This document shows, piece after piece, positions 46,185 to 56,631 of a stretch of 64,000 bases of DNA; position 1 is the first letter of the stretch; every line of letters starts with the position of its first letter. The stretch covers positions 702,001 to 766,000 of the forward strand of contig CP114561.1 in assembly GCA_028865235.1 (NCBI GenBank). Direction: 5' to 3'. The position numbers were made by a program, and so were the translations under genes. The notes under the pieces were generated by a model, which was not told the origin of the DNA, did no database searches, and was given only the letters and a program-made list of their open reading frames with translations. The stretch comes from Candidatus Manganitrophus sp. GTDB taxonomy: Bacteria; Nitrospirota; Nitrospiria; SBBL01; Manganitrophaceae.

Positions 46185-49100
46185 TCATTCTTGCAACGTT
46201 CTCCGGAAAACCATCGCCTTCTGCTGTACATCAATGCTGATACCTATCTCACTCGCGATAGTTTGCTGGATTTTAATGATCTCTTGCAAAAGACCTTGCC
46301 TTCCGCTTCCGCCGATCACGCTTCCTTCATGCCGTCTATGCCGATTGGCAGCTCGTGGCGTGAATGCAATATTCCCCAAAAACAGAGTTCGAAAATAGAC
46401 GACCCAGTCTCCCGCTTTCTGAAAAGATGCAATCTCATCAAAGTGTTTGGTAAAGACGGCGCTAATGGCGTCCCGTTTAAAGACCACCGCGCTCACATTC
46501 GGGATCGTATTTATAACTGCCAGGGATGTTTTGTTTTCTTGAATTCCGCTCGCGATGAAGGCGCTCTTCCAGCGCTCTTTAGACACCGCGCTTAGATAGG
46601 CCTGGTAGTTTTTCGCCAGGACGACTCCATCGGAATTGATTTGCTGCGATTCGCAATAACTGAGCACGGCATCGCCTGATATGAGTGGTGGCAGAACCGC
46701 CTCAAGAAAGTCCGGATCACTTAGATCATCTGCCTCCGCGATCCAAATATAATCACCCGATGCCAGTGAAATGCCTTGTCGCCACTGCACAAATACATTG
46801 CCAGAATTGGTTCGGTTGACAATGATCCTTGCATCGGTATGCGTCACCGACAACCAGCGAGAGATCCTTTGAAAGCTATCGTCTGTCGACGCGTCATCCA
46901 AGATGATGAGTTCGAAGATAGGAATAGATTGGTTACAAATGCTGGCGAGACGTTCCTCGATGTACCGCGCATAATTATAGTTCGGGACAATGACCGAAAT
47001 CCTTGGCAGCTTCATCCCGAGCATGTCACATAAATCAAACAAATACGGGCGGAAGGCGAAATATTGATCTACATGATTCTGCGCGGCGTCACCGAGCCTG
47101 GACGACAGTTCGGGGGCATCCAGCAATTGACAGATGGCCGCTGAGAATGCCGCAGTATCTATCATCGGCACAACGATCCCGCCAACTTCTTCCACAAGAC
47201 AGGCGCCTCCTCCCGAAGAGGCAAACGCAACGACCGGTACGCCCGCATCGAAAGATTCCAAAACGACATTGGGGAAGGGATCTTCCCGAGAAGTGAGCGC
47301 ATAAACATCGGAGGCGGCGTGAAACAGCGCGGTATCGGAATCATACCCAACGAAGTGAATTCTATTCTTATATTGGCTTCGATCGAGTTCAGCCTCGATC
47401 TTCCTTTGCATCTCCTGATCCCAATGCCCGACCCATATAAAATCGACATCGGTTCGCTTCGCCAGAATATGAATGGCACACGTCACAAAGAGATCGACTC
47501 CTTTTCTGTGGTCAGCATAGCCCACCGCAAGGACGATCTTGGTCTCCGCATGTAATCCAAGTTGCTTCCGCAACTTCACCCTTGCAGCCTGTTTCTCAAG
47601 GCGCCATCTATTTCTCCGATACAACCCCTGCGGACGGATGAACTGCTTCTCACGATCGATCAATGCAAACTGTGAGAATCCATCGGCGACGATCTGTGCA
47701 GGAAACACGACCGCCTTCGCCGACCTGGCGATCTGCTTGACTTGATTTTCGAGCCGATGACGATGGATGACGCCAGGTAATTCATGTACCAGACAGATGC
47801 TTTCAATCCCTGCCTCGCTGAATAAAGGGATCACCCCACCGGAGGCGGTTGTGTTGACAATGGCTCGCGTAAATCCCCGCTGGGCGAGCGCTCTCGCCAG
47901 ATTGCCGGCGGCCACGCTTTCAAGAGGGACATCGCTTAAATCATGAACAGGGGCAAGCGAAGAAAAATCAGTTTTCAATCGTCCCCCGTCCAGGAGAACG
48001 ACTTCCACTTCCAAATGCAAATCCTGCGTGAGGGACCGAACCATTCCCAGCGCCAGAAATTGCGCCCCGTGCGGATGCGCATCGTGTGAAACGACAATGA
48101 CTCGCTTTGGCGCAGTCATCTCCTCCCCAAGCAGAGCTTTACGGGTGGCATCCAGATAGGCATATCCGAAGCGTTGGTCCGGTTCAAGATGCGCCCCTTC
48201 CGCCCATTCGTTCCAAGCATTTACGAAGATGAGCCGCTCGTCGGGGTTGCTGATTCTGAAACAGGTTTCAGCGACGGCATTCGAGAGCCACTCATGATAT
48301 CCTCCCGGCGAGCTATTTAAAAAAACCGTCCCTCTGTTTTTCCTTCGCGCCGTATTATCCCAGGAAGGGTTAACACCTCTGAATAATTTATAGTTCGGCT
48401 TTTGGTAGTTTCGCGACCGTTCGACGAAGACCTGCCAGTCATAAACGGTGCAGCCGAAGCGTTCGCTCAATGCCTTGACTTTCCCGGTAATATTGCGCGG
48501 AGAAGAATTGTTCGGCGGAAACTCGACGGCCGCATCGAAACCATATTTGCTCGGGTTGCCCGTATCAAACGACTGGGTATACGCCAGGAAAATATCGCCG
48601 ATGCCATTTTGACGGCACCAATCTCTCCAACGCTTGGCCGTTTCCTTGGCAGAGGGGAGCAGGCTGGGCCGGTAGACCAAGAACAGCGGCCTGCCGTCAA
48701 TCCGGATATACCGATCATCCCGCATATATTTTGCGGCATAGGCAATGAATCCCAAATCGTCTTCAGGAGAATGCTTCTGCGCGATCAAGATTTCGCTGTC
48801 CAATCCATCCCAGCGCCGGCTCCAGTTTTCATTAGCCCAGCAAAGACAAAATGGAAAATCGAGGTTCCGATCGTTCAGATAATTCTCAAGTGGTTTTTCC
48901 AGCAAAAGTTTGCCGCCAAACCAATAGGAATAGAAACAGAATCCGCCAACGCCATAGAGTTTTGCCAATTCAATTTGCCTGCGTTGTATCGCTGGATCAA
49001 GCAAATTGTAATAGCCCAATTCGTCCGGAATATGCGGTTGATAATGTCCTTCAAACTGAGGTTGTGCCGGTTTGATATTCGTCCATTCCGTGAATCCGTC

Positions 49101-51080
49101 CCCCCACCATAAATTATTTTCCGGAATGGCATGAAACTGAGGCAGGTAAAACGCAATGAGCCTGACCGGAACACTCTTAGGGGGAAGCGCATGGAGCAGG
49201 GGCACATAGGCTCCCGGCGATGGTTCAAACACAGGCTGAGAAGTTTTGTCAATCGATAAGCCGTTCATTTCATCGCTTGGCGCGTTCAGGGCTTCCCAGC
49301 TGCGATAAGCCGTACTCCACCGAAAAATGTAAGGCAAACGGCTGAATAGCTTATATTTTAGAACCTGCTTGCGCCGCGCCGAAAGAGGAACGTTCAGCCA
49401 TATTCGACGAGCCATGCCTGAAACGATGCAACGGATGAAGTGATAGAGTCGATTCAATAGATGAAAACGAAAATCCCTCAGAGGCTTCGTGAGTCTCCAG
49501 CTTCTCGAATGGACGATCCGATCCCGTTCTGCGATAATGTTTATGATCTGCCCATCCCGTTCGGCAACCACTTCATTCAGACGGGCAATCTGCCCATCCC
49601 GTTCGGCAACTACTTCATTCAGACGGGCAATCTGCCCATCCCGTTCGGCAACTACTTCATTCAGACGGGCAATCTGCCCATCCCGTTCGGCAACCGCTTG
49701 GATGAGGTTGGGATTATGGTTATATATTTGGTCGAGATATATTTGAAGGCTCTCTGGAAAGTAAGGTCTTAACGGGGGAGGCGTTAAAAAGTGATTGCAC
49801 TCTGTAATGCCGATGACCGATCTGAGTCTATCAGGGGTGTGGTATTGTTCGTAATGTCTTCTTGCATAAACAGACTGGGCTGCAAGTGTCTCAGCGGTAA
49901 GTCTCTGAACATATTCATAAAGCTCACCCGGTTCCTTCCAGGAGAGCGCTTCAGGGTAGACAAGGTCTGCGCCTCCATGGAACCGAGACCGATAACTCCG
50001 GTGTACCGCAAGTGGGGTTCCAGACCCCATCACTTCAATCCCTGCAAGTCCTCCACCGAGTGGAAACGATGTTAAATAAAGATCCACCCGATTTTGGATC
50101 ATTGCGGCCCACAAGCTTTTGACCCATGGAACCACGACAAACCGACTCGGATCAATATCTCGCATCTCCAGACTGCGACGAATTTTTTGAAGGTAGCCGT
50201 CCGAGAGTCCTCCGATATGAATGTGAACCCCTTTTGTTATACCAAGAAGCGTCGGGATCACCTCTTCATAGGGGTACAAGTACGGTTGCTCGAATTTTCC
50301 CGGAGAGCCGGACGAACAGGTCCTTAATTGGCCCTCAGTTAAAAAAGGAGCGTGGACGGGCCTGCCCCCTAGATCAGTTGTCACCAAGGGCCAATACGTA
50401 TTTTGAATGCCTAGCGCTTCCCGGCAATTAAAGAAGCCCATACTATGAGGATCAACATGAAGCGCGTGTGAAAGAAACAGCCCAAGACATAAATGATGAT
50501 CGCAGTGATGGTAAAAGACGAACTGACCAGCCAAATTCGGCTGAGCGGCCGCAATGGCGACTGCGTCTTGATGATGATTAAAGAGAAACGCACGCCCCGG
50601 AGCAATCTCACGGAGTTTTCCTTGGAGCCAATCGACTTTTGCTGAAAGGGAGAAACTCAGGGGGGCCGGCTCGACACAAATTCCATCAAAGCGGCTTTGA
50701 AGAATAGAGATATCCAGTCGGGCGAATAAATCCGTAAGTAAAATAAAAAATTCTTTCTCAGGCTGTGCTTTAATAATTTGTTCGATTACAGCCGTGTGTC
50801 CGCCCGTATTGTAAAGCTCCGTTGCGACGATAACAACGCGATCGCTCTTATTGTTGCCGGATGCCGCGTTGGTCGCCCCGTGTCTCTTGGCAATTTCCAA
50901 TCCGATGCGTTGGCATAGTGAATCGAGACGGGCCGAACCGAAAACGCGCGCAATGGAAGCGCTGTCTTGTATTACCTCAGATACCAGATCTTCAATCGTC
51001 TGAAGCGCTTCGTCAAGATTTCCCGCGTCGATGCTGCGCTCTATATTCCTCTCGAATTCTGGCAAAGAGTTATACATCAT
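46185..51080 (-). CDS. Giant multi-domain glycosyltransferase (GT4-like, coiled coil, WbsX, GT4, GT2)
   Basis: This 1631-residue protein builds the polysaccharide. It reads N to C: a GT-B domain (about 1-455: [34 protein letters not shown]); a coiled coil of 14-residue repeats [14 protein letters not shown] (about 463-515); and a WbsX/GH99-like domain (about 640-965: [35 protein letters not shown]). A second GT-B domain follows (about 990-1355: [37 protein letters not shown]). A GT-A family-2 domain ends it (about 1358-1631: [36 protein letters not shown]). Similar long proteins assemble O-antigen repeats. Confidence 0.85.
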   Translation of the reverse strand: MMYNSLPEFERNIERSIDAGNLDEALQTIEDLVSEVIQDSASIARVFGSARLDSLCQRIGLEIAKRHGATNAASGNNKSDRVVIVATELYNTGGHTAVIEQIIKAQPEKEFFILLTDLFARLDISILQSRFDGICVEPAPLSFSLSAKVDWLQGKLREIAPGRAFLFNHHQDAVAIAAAQPNLAGQFVFYHHCDHHLCLGLFLSHALHVDPHSMGFFNCREALGIQNTYWPLVTTDLGGRPVHAPFLTEGQLRTCSSGSPGKFEQPYLYPYEEVIPTLLGITKGVHIHIGGLSDGYLQKIRRSLEMRDIDPSRFVVVPWVKSLWAAMIQNRVDLYLTSFPLGGGLAGIEVMGSGTPLAVHRSYRSRFHGGADLVYPEALSWKEPGELYEYVQRLTAETLAAQSVYARRHYEQYHTPDRLRSVIGITECNHFLTPPPLRPYFPESLQIYLDQIYNHNPNLIQAVAERDGQIARLNEVVAERDGQIARLNEVVAERDGQIARLNEVVAERDGQIINIIAERDRIVHSRSWRLTKPLRDFRFHLLNRLYHFIRCIVSGMARRIWLNVPLSARRKQVLKYKLFSRLPYIFRWSTAYRSWEALNAPSDEMNGLSIDKTSQPVFEPSPGAYVPLLHALPPKSVPVRLIAFYLPQFHAIPENNLWWGDGFTEWTNIKPAQPQFEGHYQPHIPDELGYYNLLDPAIQRRQIELAKLYGVGGFCFYSYWFGGKLLLEKPLENYLNDRNLDFPFCLCWANENWSRRWDGLDSEILIAQKHSPEDDLGFIAYAAKYMRDDRYIRIDGRPLFLVYRPSLLPSAKETAKRWRDWCRQNGIGDIFLAYTQSFDTGNPSKYGFDAAVEFPPNNSSPRNITGKVKALSERFGCTVYDWQVFVERSRNYQKPNYKLFRGVNPSWDNTARRKNRGTVFLNSSPGGYHEWLSNAVAETCFRISNPDERLIFVNAWNEWAEGAHLEPDQRFGYAYLDATRKALLGEEMTAPKRVIVVSHDAHPHGAQFLALGMVRSLTQDLHLEVEVVLLDGGRLKTDFSSLAPVHDLSDVPLESVAAGNLARALAQRGFTRAIVNTTASGGVIPLFSEAGIESICLVHELPGVIHRHRLENQVKQIARSAKAVVFPAQIVADGFSQFALIDREKQFIRPQGLYRRNRWRLEKQAARVKLRKQLGLHAETKIVLAVGYADHRKGVDLFVTCAIHILAKRTDVDFIWVGHWDQEMQRKIEAELDRSQYKNRIHFVGYDSDTALFHAASDVYALTSREDPFPNVVLESFDAGVPVVAFASSGGGACLVEEVGGIVVPMIDTAAFSAAICQLLDAPELSSRLGDAAQNHVDQYFAFRPYLFDLCDMLGMKLPRISVIVPNYNYARYIEERLASICNQSIPIFELIILDDASTDDSFQRISRWLSVTHTDARIIVNRTNSGNVFVQWRQGISLASGDYIWIAEADDLSDPDFLEAVLPPLISGDAVLSYCESQQINSDGVVLAKNYQAYLSAVSKERWKSAFIASGIQENKTSLAVINTIPNVSAVVFKRDAISAVFTKHFDEIASFQKAGDWVVYFRTLFLGNIAFTPRAANRHRRHEGSVIGGSGRQGLLQEIIKIQQTIASEIGISIDVQQKAMVFRRTLQE
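49548..49694 (-). repeat. Coding 42-bp tandem repeat (14-residue heptad units)
   Basis: Three and a half almost identical 42-base units (CTGCCCATCCCGTTCGGCAA... at 49548, 49590, 49632, partial at 49674) encode [14 protein letters not shown]. This is the coiled-coil spacer of the giant glycosyltransferase. Such identical repeats imply recent slipped-strand or recombination expansion, so the coil length could vary between strains. Confidence 0.9.
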
Positions 51081-52176
51081 GAAAAAATTCCCATATCGAA
51101 TCTGTCACATGGTCGACGGCCCCTTCGCTCATGTGCGGTCCTATCGGCAAACTTAAAACTTCCCGGCAGATGGATTCCGTAATCGGAAAGTCCCCCCGCT
51201 TCCATTTTGCGTCCGCGTATGCATCGGCTAAGTGCGGCGGTACGGGATAATGGATCAGGGTCTCGATTCCCGACCGTCGAAGATATTCCTGAAATTCTTC
51301 ACGTCTCGGCACACGGATGACGAATAAATGCCAAACCGGATCGACCCACTCCGGAACAAAAGGCAAAAAGCAACTCCCTTCCGATAACCTCATAAGGTAG
51401 AACTCGGCAATACGCTCACGATGTGTATTCCAATGATCGAGTTTCAACAGTTTAACCCTTAAGAATGCAGCCTGTACTTCATCCAGTCGGGCATTGAACC
51501 CTCGAATGCCGCTGAAATACTTGGTCCGAAAACCATAGTTCCTCAGGAAGGCCACTTTTTTGGCAAACTCAGGATCATTCGTTACCACCGCTCCACCGTC
51601 TCCCAAGGCTCCTAGATTTTTCCCGGGGTAAAAGCTAAAAGCGGCGGCATCACCGAGTCCTCCTACACGCCGGCCATTGTATAACGCGCCGTGCGCCTGG
51701 GCCGCATCTTCGATGACCTTCAGCCCATAGCGAGCCGCAATGGAATTAATCGGATCCATGTCGGCCGGTTGACCGTATAAATGTACAACGATAATCGCGC
51801 GGGAACGGGGTGTAATAGCTTCTTCAATTCTTTTAGGATCGATGTTATACGTTCTTGGATCCGGCTCAACCGGAACCGGCCGCGCACCGGCATAAGAGAC
51901 CGCCAACCATGTCGCGATGAAGGTATGCGCCGGCACGATTACTTCATCGTGCTCTCCAATATTCATAGCCCTTAAAATTAAATGTAACGCATCCAAACCG
52001 TTCGAAACGCCGACACAATGCCGTGCTTGACAGTAAGCCGCAAACTCCCCCTCAAAGGCTTCCAATTCCGGTCCGAGGACATACCTGCCCGATTCTTTAA
52101 CACGCCGGAAAGCGGAGTCGAGCTCGGCATCCACCTCCCGATGCGCTGCCTTAAGATCTAAGAATGGAACTTTCAC
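51070..52176 (-). CDS. DegT/DnrJ/EryC1 sugar aminotransferase (FdtB-like)
   Basis: This 368-residue PLP enzyme has the start [20 protein letters not shown], the PLP-binding [20 protein letters not shown] (Schiff-base Lys about 188), and [20 protein letters not shown]. Family members aminate keto sugars on dTDP or UDP. It overlaps by four bases the FdtA-like ketoisomerase gene, so I infer dTDP-3-keto-6-deoxyhexose amination to dTDP-3-amino-3,6-dideoxyhexose. Confidence 0.9.
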   Translation of the reverse strand: MKVPFLDLKAAHREVDAELDSAFRRVKESGRYVLGPELEAFEGEFAAYCQARHCVGVSNGLDALHLILRAMNIGEHDEVIVPAHTFIATWLAVSYAGARPVPVEPDPRTYNIDPKRIEEAITPRSRAIIVVHLYGQPADMDPINSIAARYGLKVIEDAAQAHGALYNGRRVGGLGDAAAFSFYPGKNLGALGDGGAVVTNDPEFAKKVAFLRNYGFRTKYFSGIRGFNARLDEVQAAFLRVKLLKLDHWNTHRERIAEFYLMRLSEGSCFLPFVPEWVDPVWHLFVIRVPRREEFQEYLRRSGIETLIHYPVPPHLADAYADAKWKRGDFPITESICREVLSLPIGPHMSEGAVDHVTDSIWEFFHDV

Positions 52177-52586
52177 CGAACGCCTCTGGCGACCGCCACA
52201 AATTGATCATAACTTCGATAATAATCGGACTCATTATAAAATTCCGATGCCAGCGCGAGACAGACCGCGCCAGATGAGAAGTTCTCAATCTCGCGCCAAA
52301 TCATCGGGGCTATATACAAGCCCTGATAAGAGCGATTCAAATGAAACTTTATTTTTTTAAAACCGTCATCCAACAGTACATCAAAACTACCCGATACTGC
52401 GATGAGAACCTGCTGTAACGCCTGATGACCATGGCCGGCGCGGGCGGCCCCGCCGGCAATATCATACAAATAATAGACTCGCTTGATATCGAATGGAATG
52501 TGTCGATGATTCTCAATAAATGAAAGGGCACCGCGGCTGTCCGTAATTTTCGGGAACTCGACTATTTTGCATGCATCAATACTCAT
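52173..52586 (-). CDS. dTDP-4-keto-6-deoxyhexose 3,4-ketoisomerase (FdtA/QdtA-like cupin)
   Basis: This 137-residue cupin of the WxcM/FdtA family begins [20 protein letters not shown] and has [20 protein letters not shown] (His-rich cupin motif), [19 protein letters not shown] and [12 protein letters not shown], all typical of FdtA. It would shift the keto group of dTDP-4-keto-6-deoxyglucose from C4 to C3. The aminotransferase gene overlaps by four bases, and a GNAT-like gene lies upstream by overlap. RmlA/RmlB in the same locus supply its substrate. Confidence 0.87.
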   Translation of the reverse strand: MSIDACKIVEFPKITDSRGALSFIENHRHIPFDIKRVYYLYDIAGGAARAGHGHQALQQVLIAVSGSFDVLLDDGFKKIKFHLNRSYQGLYIAPMIWREIENFSSGAVCLALASEFYNESDYYRSYDQFVAVARGVR

Positions 52587-53548
52587 CTAAGATGTCGCGC
52601 CAATTGCACTGAATAAAATTCATGAACCACTCCCCCCCCCCCGAATTGACGTTTAAAGCTGTAAAGGTTGTTATTGAGATGTTCGCCCTCTTTCTCTGTA
52701 CTAATACCGAAATCAAAATAACATTTTCCTTGGGAAGCGGCCTGAGCGATGCAGTGATCAAATACGGCGTCCAACGCGCAGGCTTCAAGACCTGCTTTAT
52801 TTGATGCAATATATTGGGCATGCACAACGCGCGAGGTCGTGAATAAAATAGTTCCCGCCACAACTTTAGAACCGATGAGACCCACAATCAGCCGGATGTT
52901 ATCAGGGAACAACGAAAAGAGGGTCGATATTTCATCAAAAGAATGAGTAGGTGCCGCGTTATACTTTTGAGCAAGATTTTCTTCAAGAATTTTCCAGAAA
53001 TCTCGAATGAAGTCGAGCCTCTCCACAATCACCACCCCTTGGCTTATCGCGGTTGCAAGCCCTCGACGGCGACGCTGGCTTGAAACAACCGGGATGGAGA
53101 GATCAATCGCGGTTGAAAGGTCGCAACGCTCCCGGGTAGCCGACAGCCGAAATAGCGCATAAAGATCATCTCCACTTGGAGTTTCGTGATAAATATAAGG
53201 GACTGCCTTGTATCGGAGGCTTTCAAATCCAAGCGCAGAAAAATGAATGGCGATCGCGCGAAGCGCCTCAACCATCAATTCGCCAAAAAGTTTTCCGCGG
53301 TGAAGCACGCCGCCATAAGTAATACCGGGATGACTCACAATTCTTCTCCCGTCGATTGGATCGGGTGCCGCGGGGAAGAGCCCAACCAATCGATCGGTCC
53401 CATCCAGGATCAGCAACGAGCAATCTCTGAACCGCGACCCATGGTAAGACAAAAACCGCCGCGTATGGAGAAAGGTTGCCATCGGAGATCTACCGACAAA
53501 TTCATCCCATCTGGAAGCATCCTCTCTTTTATAAGCAGCGATCCGCAT
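52583..53548 (-). CDS. FemAB/GNAT-like acyltransferase
   Basis: This is a 321-residue soluble protein with the double-GNAT layout of FemAB-like (BioF2-like) proteins: GRSPMATFLHTRRFLSYHG at the start and LVGLFPAAPDP in the first half. The second half has YIASNKAGLEACALDAVFDH and FDFGISTEKEGEHLNNNLYS with FKRQFGGGG. By place, it may acylate the 3-amino sugar made by the FdtA and DegT pair. A run of 11 C at 52632-52642 (G11 in the coding sense) near its 3' end is a slippage hazard. The stop overlaps the FdtA start. Confidence 0.72.
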   Translation of the reverse strand: MRIAAYKREDASRWDEFVGRSPMATFLHTRRFLSYHGSRFRDCSLLILDGTDRLVGLFPAAPDPIDGRRIVSHPGITYGGVLHRGKLFGELMVEALRAIAIHFSALGFESLRYKAVPYIYHETPSGDDLYALFRLSATRERCDLSTAIDLSIPVVSSQRRRRGLATAISQGVVIVERLDFIRDFWKILEENLAQKYNAAPTHSFDEISTLFSLFPDNIRLIVGLIGSKVVAGTILFTTSRVVHAQYIASNKAGLEACALDAVFDHCIAQAASQGKCYFDFGISTEKEGEHLNNNLYSFKRQFGGGGVVHEFYSVQLARHLR

Positions 53549-53562
53549 AAACTCAAATCACA

Positions 53563-54480
53563 CTATGAGGAACTGAGAAGCGCCACGCCAAAACCTGTTT
53601 CACCGTAATTGTTTCCGTTATAAAACATATACGTCCCGTAACGGGTCTTCTGAATAGAGGCGAAACAGATCATTTCCGAGTCCCAGCCATCGCTCGAGAC
53701 GTCAATGCCCACTTCTCCATCCTTCCGCAGCCAATTGATGCCATCGTTCGATTCGGCATAACCGAGCCGGTATCCTTTGCTTCTTGTTCGAATGGAATAC
53801 CACATCCGATAGAGACCTTCTTCTTTTATTACAAATGGGCGCCCGAAGCCGAACTCATCATTGTTTTCAAATTCCATACAAATTCGGCCGACGTCACCCC
53901 ACTTCATCAGAGCGTCGGATTCGAGATAACGCAACTGGTATGTAGGAACCCGTTTGCCCTCCAGATCGATCCACTCCCCGCCCCCCGCATACCACATCTT
54001 CCAGGAACCTTCATCTCTTAATACATGCGCTGCACTTCGAATAGAACGCTCCTGTTCACTCGGACTTAATACAGGATTCGAATCATATCTGTTAAAGGTT
54101 TCACCTTCGTCGTTACTAATGGCAAGTCCGAGGAATAACCGATAGCGAAATTCCTCGCTCAACTGCCATCCGACATAGTATAAATAAAAGCAATCCTGGT
54201 CAGGGATAATACAAATCGGTGTGACACCATGATCATCAAAGGTCCCCGGTCGGCCAACATCCAGAACAGGGCTTTTGGAAACACGAAGAACCCGCAATGG
54301 ATTTTTGGCGTCGACATCTACATATCCAACCCGACCGACTTTATCACGATCCAAGAAAGCCACATAGACCCGGATACGATCATCGTTCACCAGGAGCGCT
54401 GTCGGAATATAGGCATGTGAGTAAGTCCATTTCGCTCTGCCATCCGCGACATACACTCGGCCTAATTTCTTCCAAGTCAT
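53563..54480 (-). CDS. Glycosidase-like beta-propeller protein of the saccharide locus
   Basis: This 305-residue protein has blade-like repeats typical of five-bladed glycosidase propellers (GH43/GH32/GH130 folds): YSHAYIPTALLVNDDRIRVY, HGVTPICIIPDQDCFYLYYV, SWKMWYAGGGEW, LYRMWYSIRTRSKGYRLGYA and GTYMFYNGNNYGETGFGVAL. Conserved acidic residues cannot be assigned. It may trim or modify sugar chains, or be a non-catalytic glycan-binding propeller. The ATG at 54480 (MTWKKLGRVY) is preferred because the longer frame overlaps the NeuD-like gene. Placement in a biosynthesis locus is odd. Confidence 0.65.
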   Translation of the reverse strand: MTWKKLGRVYVADGRAKWTYSHAYIPTALLVNDDRIRVYVAFLDRDKVGRVGYVDVDAKNPLRVLRVSKSPVLDVGRPGTFDDHGVTPICIIPDQDCFYLYYVGWQLSEEFRYRLFLGLAISNDEGETFNRYDSNPVLSPSEQERSIRSAAHVLRDEGSWKMWYAGGGEWIDLEGKRVPTYQLRYLESDALMKWGDVGRICMEFENNDEFGFGRPFVIKEEGLYRMWYSIRTRSKGYRLGYAESNDGINWLRKDGEVGIDVSSDGWDSEMICFASIQKTRYGTYMFYNGNNYGETGFGVALLSSS

Positions 54481-54481
54481 A

Positions 54482-55162
54482 CTATTGCACCTTGAAAAAA
54501 CGAAGCGTATCAACTTTTGACGGATCCGGGTGGGTCGGTCGGTATAACTCGGCCGGCTTTGTATCTTTGATAATTGTAATTCCGGGTCCGACCCAACAAT
54601 CCCTGGCGACCTTGGTGTTATTGCTCACTGCTGCGTTGACCCCCAGGAAAGAGTTCTCTCCAATTTCAGAAAAACCGGCTATAACAACGTGTGAGCTGAT
54701 AAAAACATTATCTTTAATCACGGAATGATGCCCGATGTGATTACCGCTCCAAAGAATCACATTATTGCCGATCTGGACGAAAGGTTGAATCACATTTCCT
54801 TCGAAAATGAAACAGTGTTCTCCAATTGAAGCGCTTTTGGATAGGAACGCCCGGTTGCTAACGTACCTGGCAAGTTCATACCCCTTATCCTTAGCAAGCA
54901 GATACAGCCGTGTCCTCAAACGATTGAGCTGCGTATAGGCTGTAGCAACAAAGAGATGATGTTCAGAGGGGGGAAAGACCTCTTGGACAGTCTCAAAAGG
55001 AACGACGGGCAGCCCCATCAAATCTCGGCGGTGCAAATATGGAGATTCGACGCTGAAGCCGACTACTTGATAACTTGAGTCATTTTCGAAATATTCGTGA
55101 GCTACTTGAGCAAATGCGCTGTCTCCAACGATGACCAGCTTAACGCTCTTACCTGAAACCAT
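54482..55162 (-). CDS. NeuD-family sugar O/N-acetyltransferase
   Basis: This 226-residue enzyme has an N-terminal nucleotide-fold (KLVIVGDSAFAQVAHEYFEN) and a C-terminal left-handed beta-helix of hexapeptide repeats (SIGEHCFIFEGNVIQPFVQI, WSGNHIGHHSVIKDN, SEIGENSFLGVNAAVSNNTK). This is the NeuD/PglD plan, with the catalytic His in GNHIGHHS. It probably acetylates the amino sugar. A gap of 125 bases after the Wzt gene separates it from the transporter genes. Confidence 0.87.
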   Translation of the reverse strand: MVSGKSVKLVIVGDSAFAQVAHEYFENDSSYQVVGFSVESPYLHRRDLMGLPVVPFETVQEVFPPSEHHLFVATAYTQLNRLRTRLYLLAKDKGYELARYVSNRAFLSKSASIGEHCFIFEGNVIQPFVQIGNNVILWSGNHIGHHSVIKDNVFISSHVVIAGFSEIGENSFLGVNAAVSNNTKVARDCWVGPGITIIKDTKPAELYRPTHPDPSKVDTLRFFKVQ

Positions 55163-55287
55163 ATCAATCCTATGTTAATCCTATGTTAATTTCTTCTATT
55201 TCTTGAGAAGACCTCTTGGTGATAGCGAAGATCATTAGATGCGCTCTAAAATCTCAAACACAAAACCGAAATTTTATCTTACGGCGA

Positions 55288-56631
55288 TTAGAGTTTCGTA
55301 TATGTAAACTCCGCCGGGACGAGAACCATTGCAGGAAACCAGCGGCGAGGATCGGCAGGCAAGATGCTTCGGAATATGACGGCGTTTTCCAATATATCCA
55401 GAAAGATATGTTTTTCATTGGTAAAAATGGGGAGTTCGACCCCAATTGAGATCATGTAAACACCTTGAGTCAGAGTATTCTCGCTTTTTATTTCAAAAAC
55501 ATAAATCTCTCCGGCTCGAACAGAAGGTAAATCGATGTCCATACCCGAAGTAACCATGCCGACGAGCATAAGTCCTTTGAGATCACGGATAGAATATCCC
55601 ACTGCAAAGGTTGGAAAATCTTTTTCAAAAACGATAGAAACCTGTATGAAAAAGTTTTCCCTTAATTCAATCTGCTCAGCCGGGCGGCGCTGGCTATTTA
55701 GCAACTTGATATCCAGGATCTTGACGCCACCCTCTCCATAACGATTTGCCGTTTTAGCAAACACTTCTTCATGATCCGTCGAAACAAAAATCTCCGAGCT
55801 GCTCCGATCGCCTTGAAATATAGGCCGGGCAACACTCGAAAAAGCCCCAGGTTTGTCTGTTTTCTCCTTTTGAGAAGAGTCTTCCGTGAGTTCCTTATTT
55901 CCTCGAAGATTCATGTTGGCGATGTATCGGTCGACAACATCCGAGGCTTTTCCAAAGTGAATCATTTTCCCTTGTTCAAGATATACGCAGTTTTTGCAAA
56001 ATGCTTTCATGACACCCATATCGTGGCTGACAAACAGGATGGTCACATCCTTTTCGATCATTTTCTTAATCCGAACCATACACTTCGCCTGAAAATACAT
56101 GTCGCCGACGGAAAGGGCCTCGTCAATCACCAAAATATCCGGATCTACATTGATCGCCACAGCAAATGCCAGTCTCACAAACATCCCGCTGGAATAGGTT
56201 TTCACAGGCTGGTCTATAAATTCTCCGATCTCCGCGAACGATTCAATATCCGGAAAGCGGAGTTCGATCTCCCTCCGCGTAAAACCCATCAGGGCACCGT
56301 TCATATAGACGTTCTCGCGGCCTGTAAACTCGTGATTAAAACCTGCCCCAAGTTCGAGCAATGCCGCGACACGACCCTTTACTTGAGCCGAACCGCTCGT
56401 CGGCTGAAGCACTCCGCAAATAATCTGGAGGAGCGTGCTTTTTCCGCTCCCGTTCTGACCAATAATACCAACGGTTTGTCCTTTTTCGACCTGAAAGGAA
56501 ACATCTTTCAACGCATAAAACTCATGATGATACTTTTTCCCTCGAAGGCTTAACAGCTCTCTCAATCGATCCTTTGGAGAATTATATAATCGATAAATCT
56601 TAGTTAAATTGTTAACTTCAATCGCATTCAT
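55288..56631 (-). CDS. wzt: ABC transporter ATP-binding protein Wzt with sugar-binding C-terminal domain
   Basis: This is the 447-residue ATPase of an O-antigen/capsule exporter. Walker A is GQNGSGKST (about 58-66). The signature-like SSGMFVRLAFAVA, Walker B ILVIDEALSVGD and the H-loop VSHDMG follow. A C-terminal beta-sandwich (about 280-447) is typical of Wzt proteins that recognise the modified chain end before export. It abuts the permease gene: the permease stop and this start are adjacent. The presence of this domain implies a terminally capped glycan. Confidence 0.93.
   Translation of the reverse strand: MNAIEVNNLTKIYRLYNSPKDRLRELLSLRGKKYHHEFYALKDVSFQVEKGQTVGIIGQNGSGKSTLLQIICGVLQPTSGSAQVKGRVAALLELGAGFNHEFTGRENVYMNGALMGFTRREIELRFPDIESFAEIGEFIDQPVKTYSSGMFVRLAFAVAINVDPDILVIDEALSVGDMYFQAKCMVRIKKMIEKDVTILFVSHDMGVMKAFCKNCVYLEQGKMIHFGKASDVVDRYIANMNLRGNKELTEDSSQKEKTDKPGAFSSVARPIFQGDRSSSEIFVSTDHEEVFAKTANRYGEGGVKILDIKLLNSQRRPAEQIELRENFFIQVSIVFEKDFPTFAVGYSIRDLKGLMLVGMVTSGMDIDLPSVRAGEIYVFEIKSENTLTQGVYMISIGVELPIFTNEKHIFLDILENAVIFRSILPADPRRWFPAMVLVPAEFTYTKL

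Noticed and set aside
49548-49694. Direct repeats that might suggest a CRISPR array
   Set aside because: The repeats are contiguous without spacers, are in frame and encode a coiled coil.
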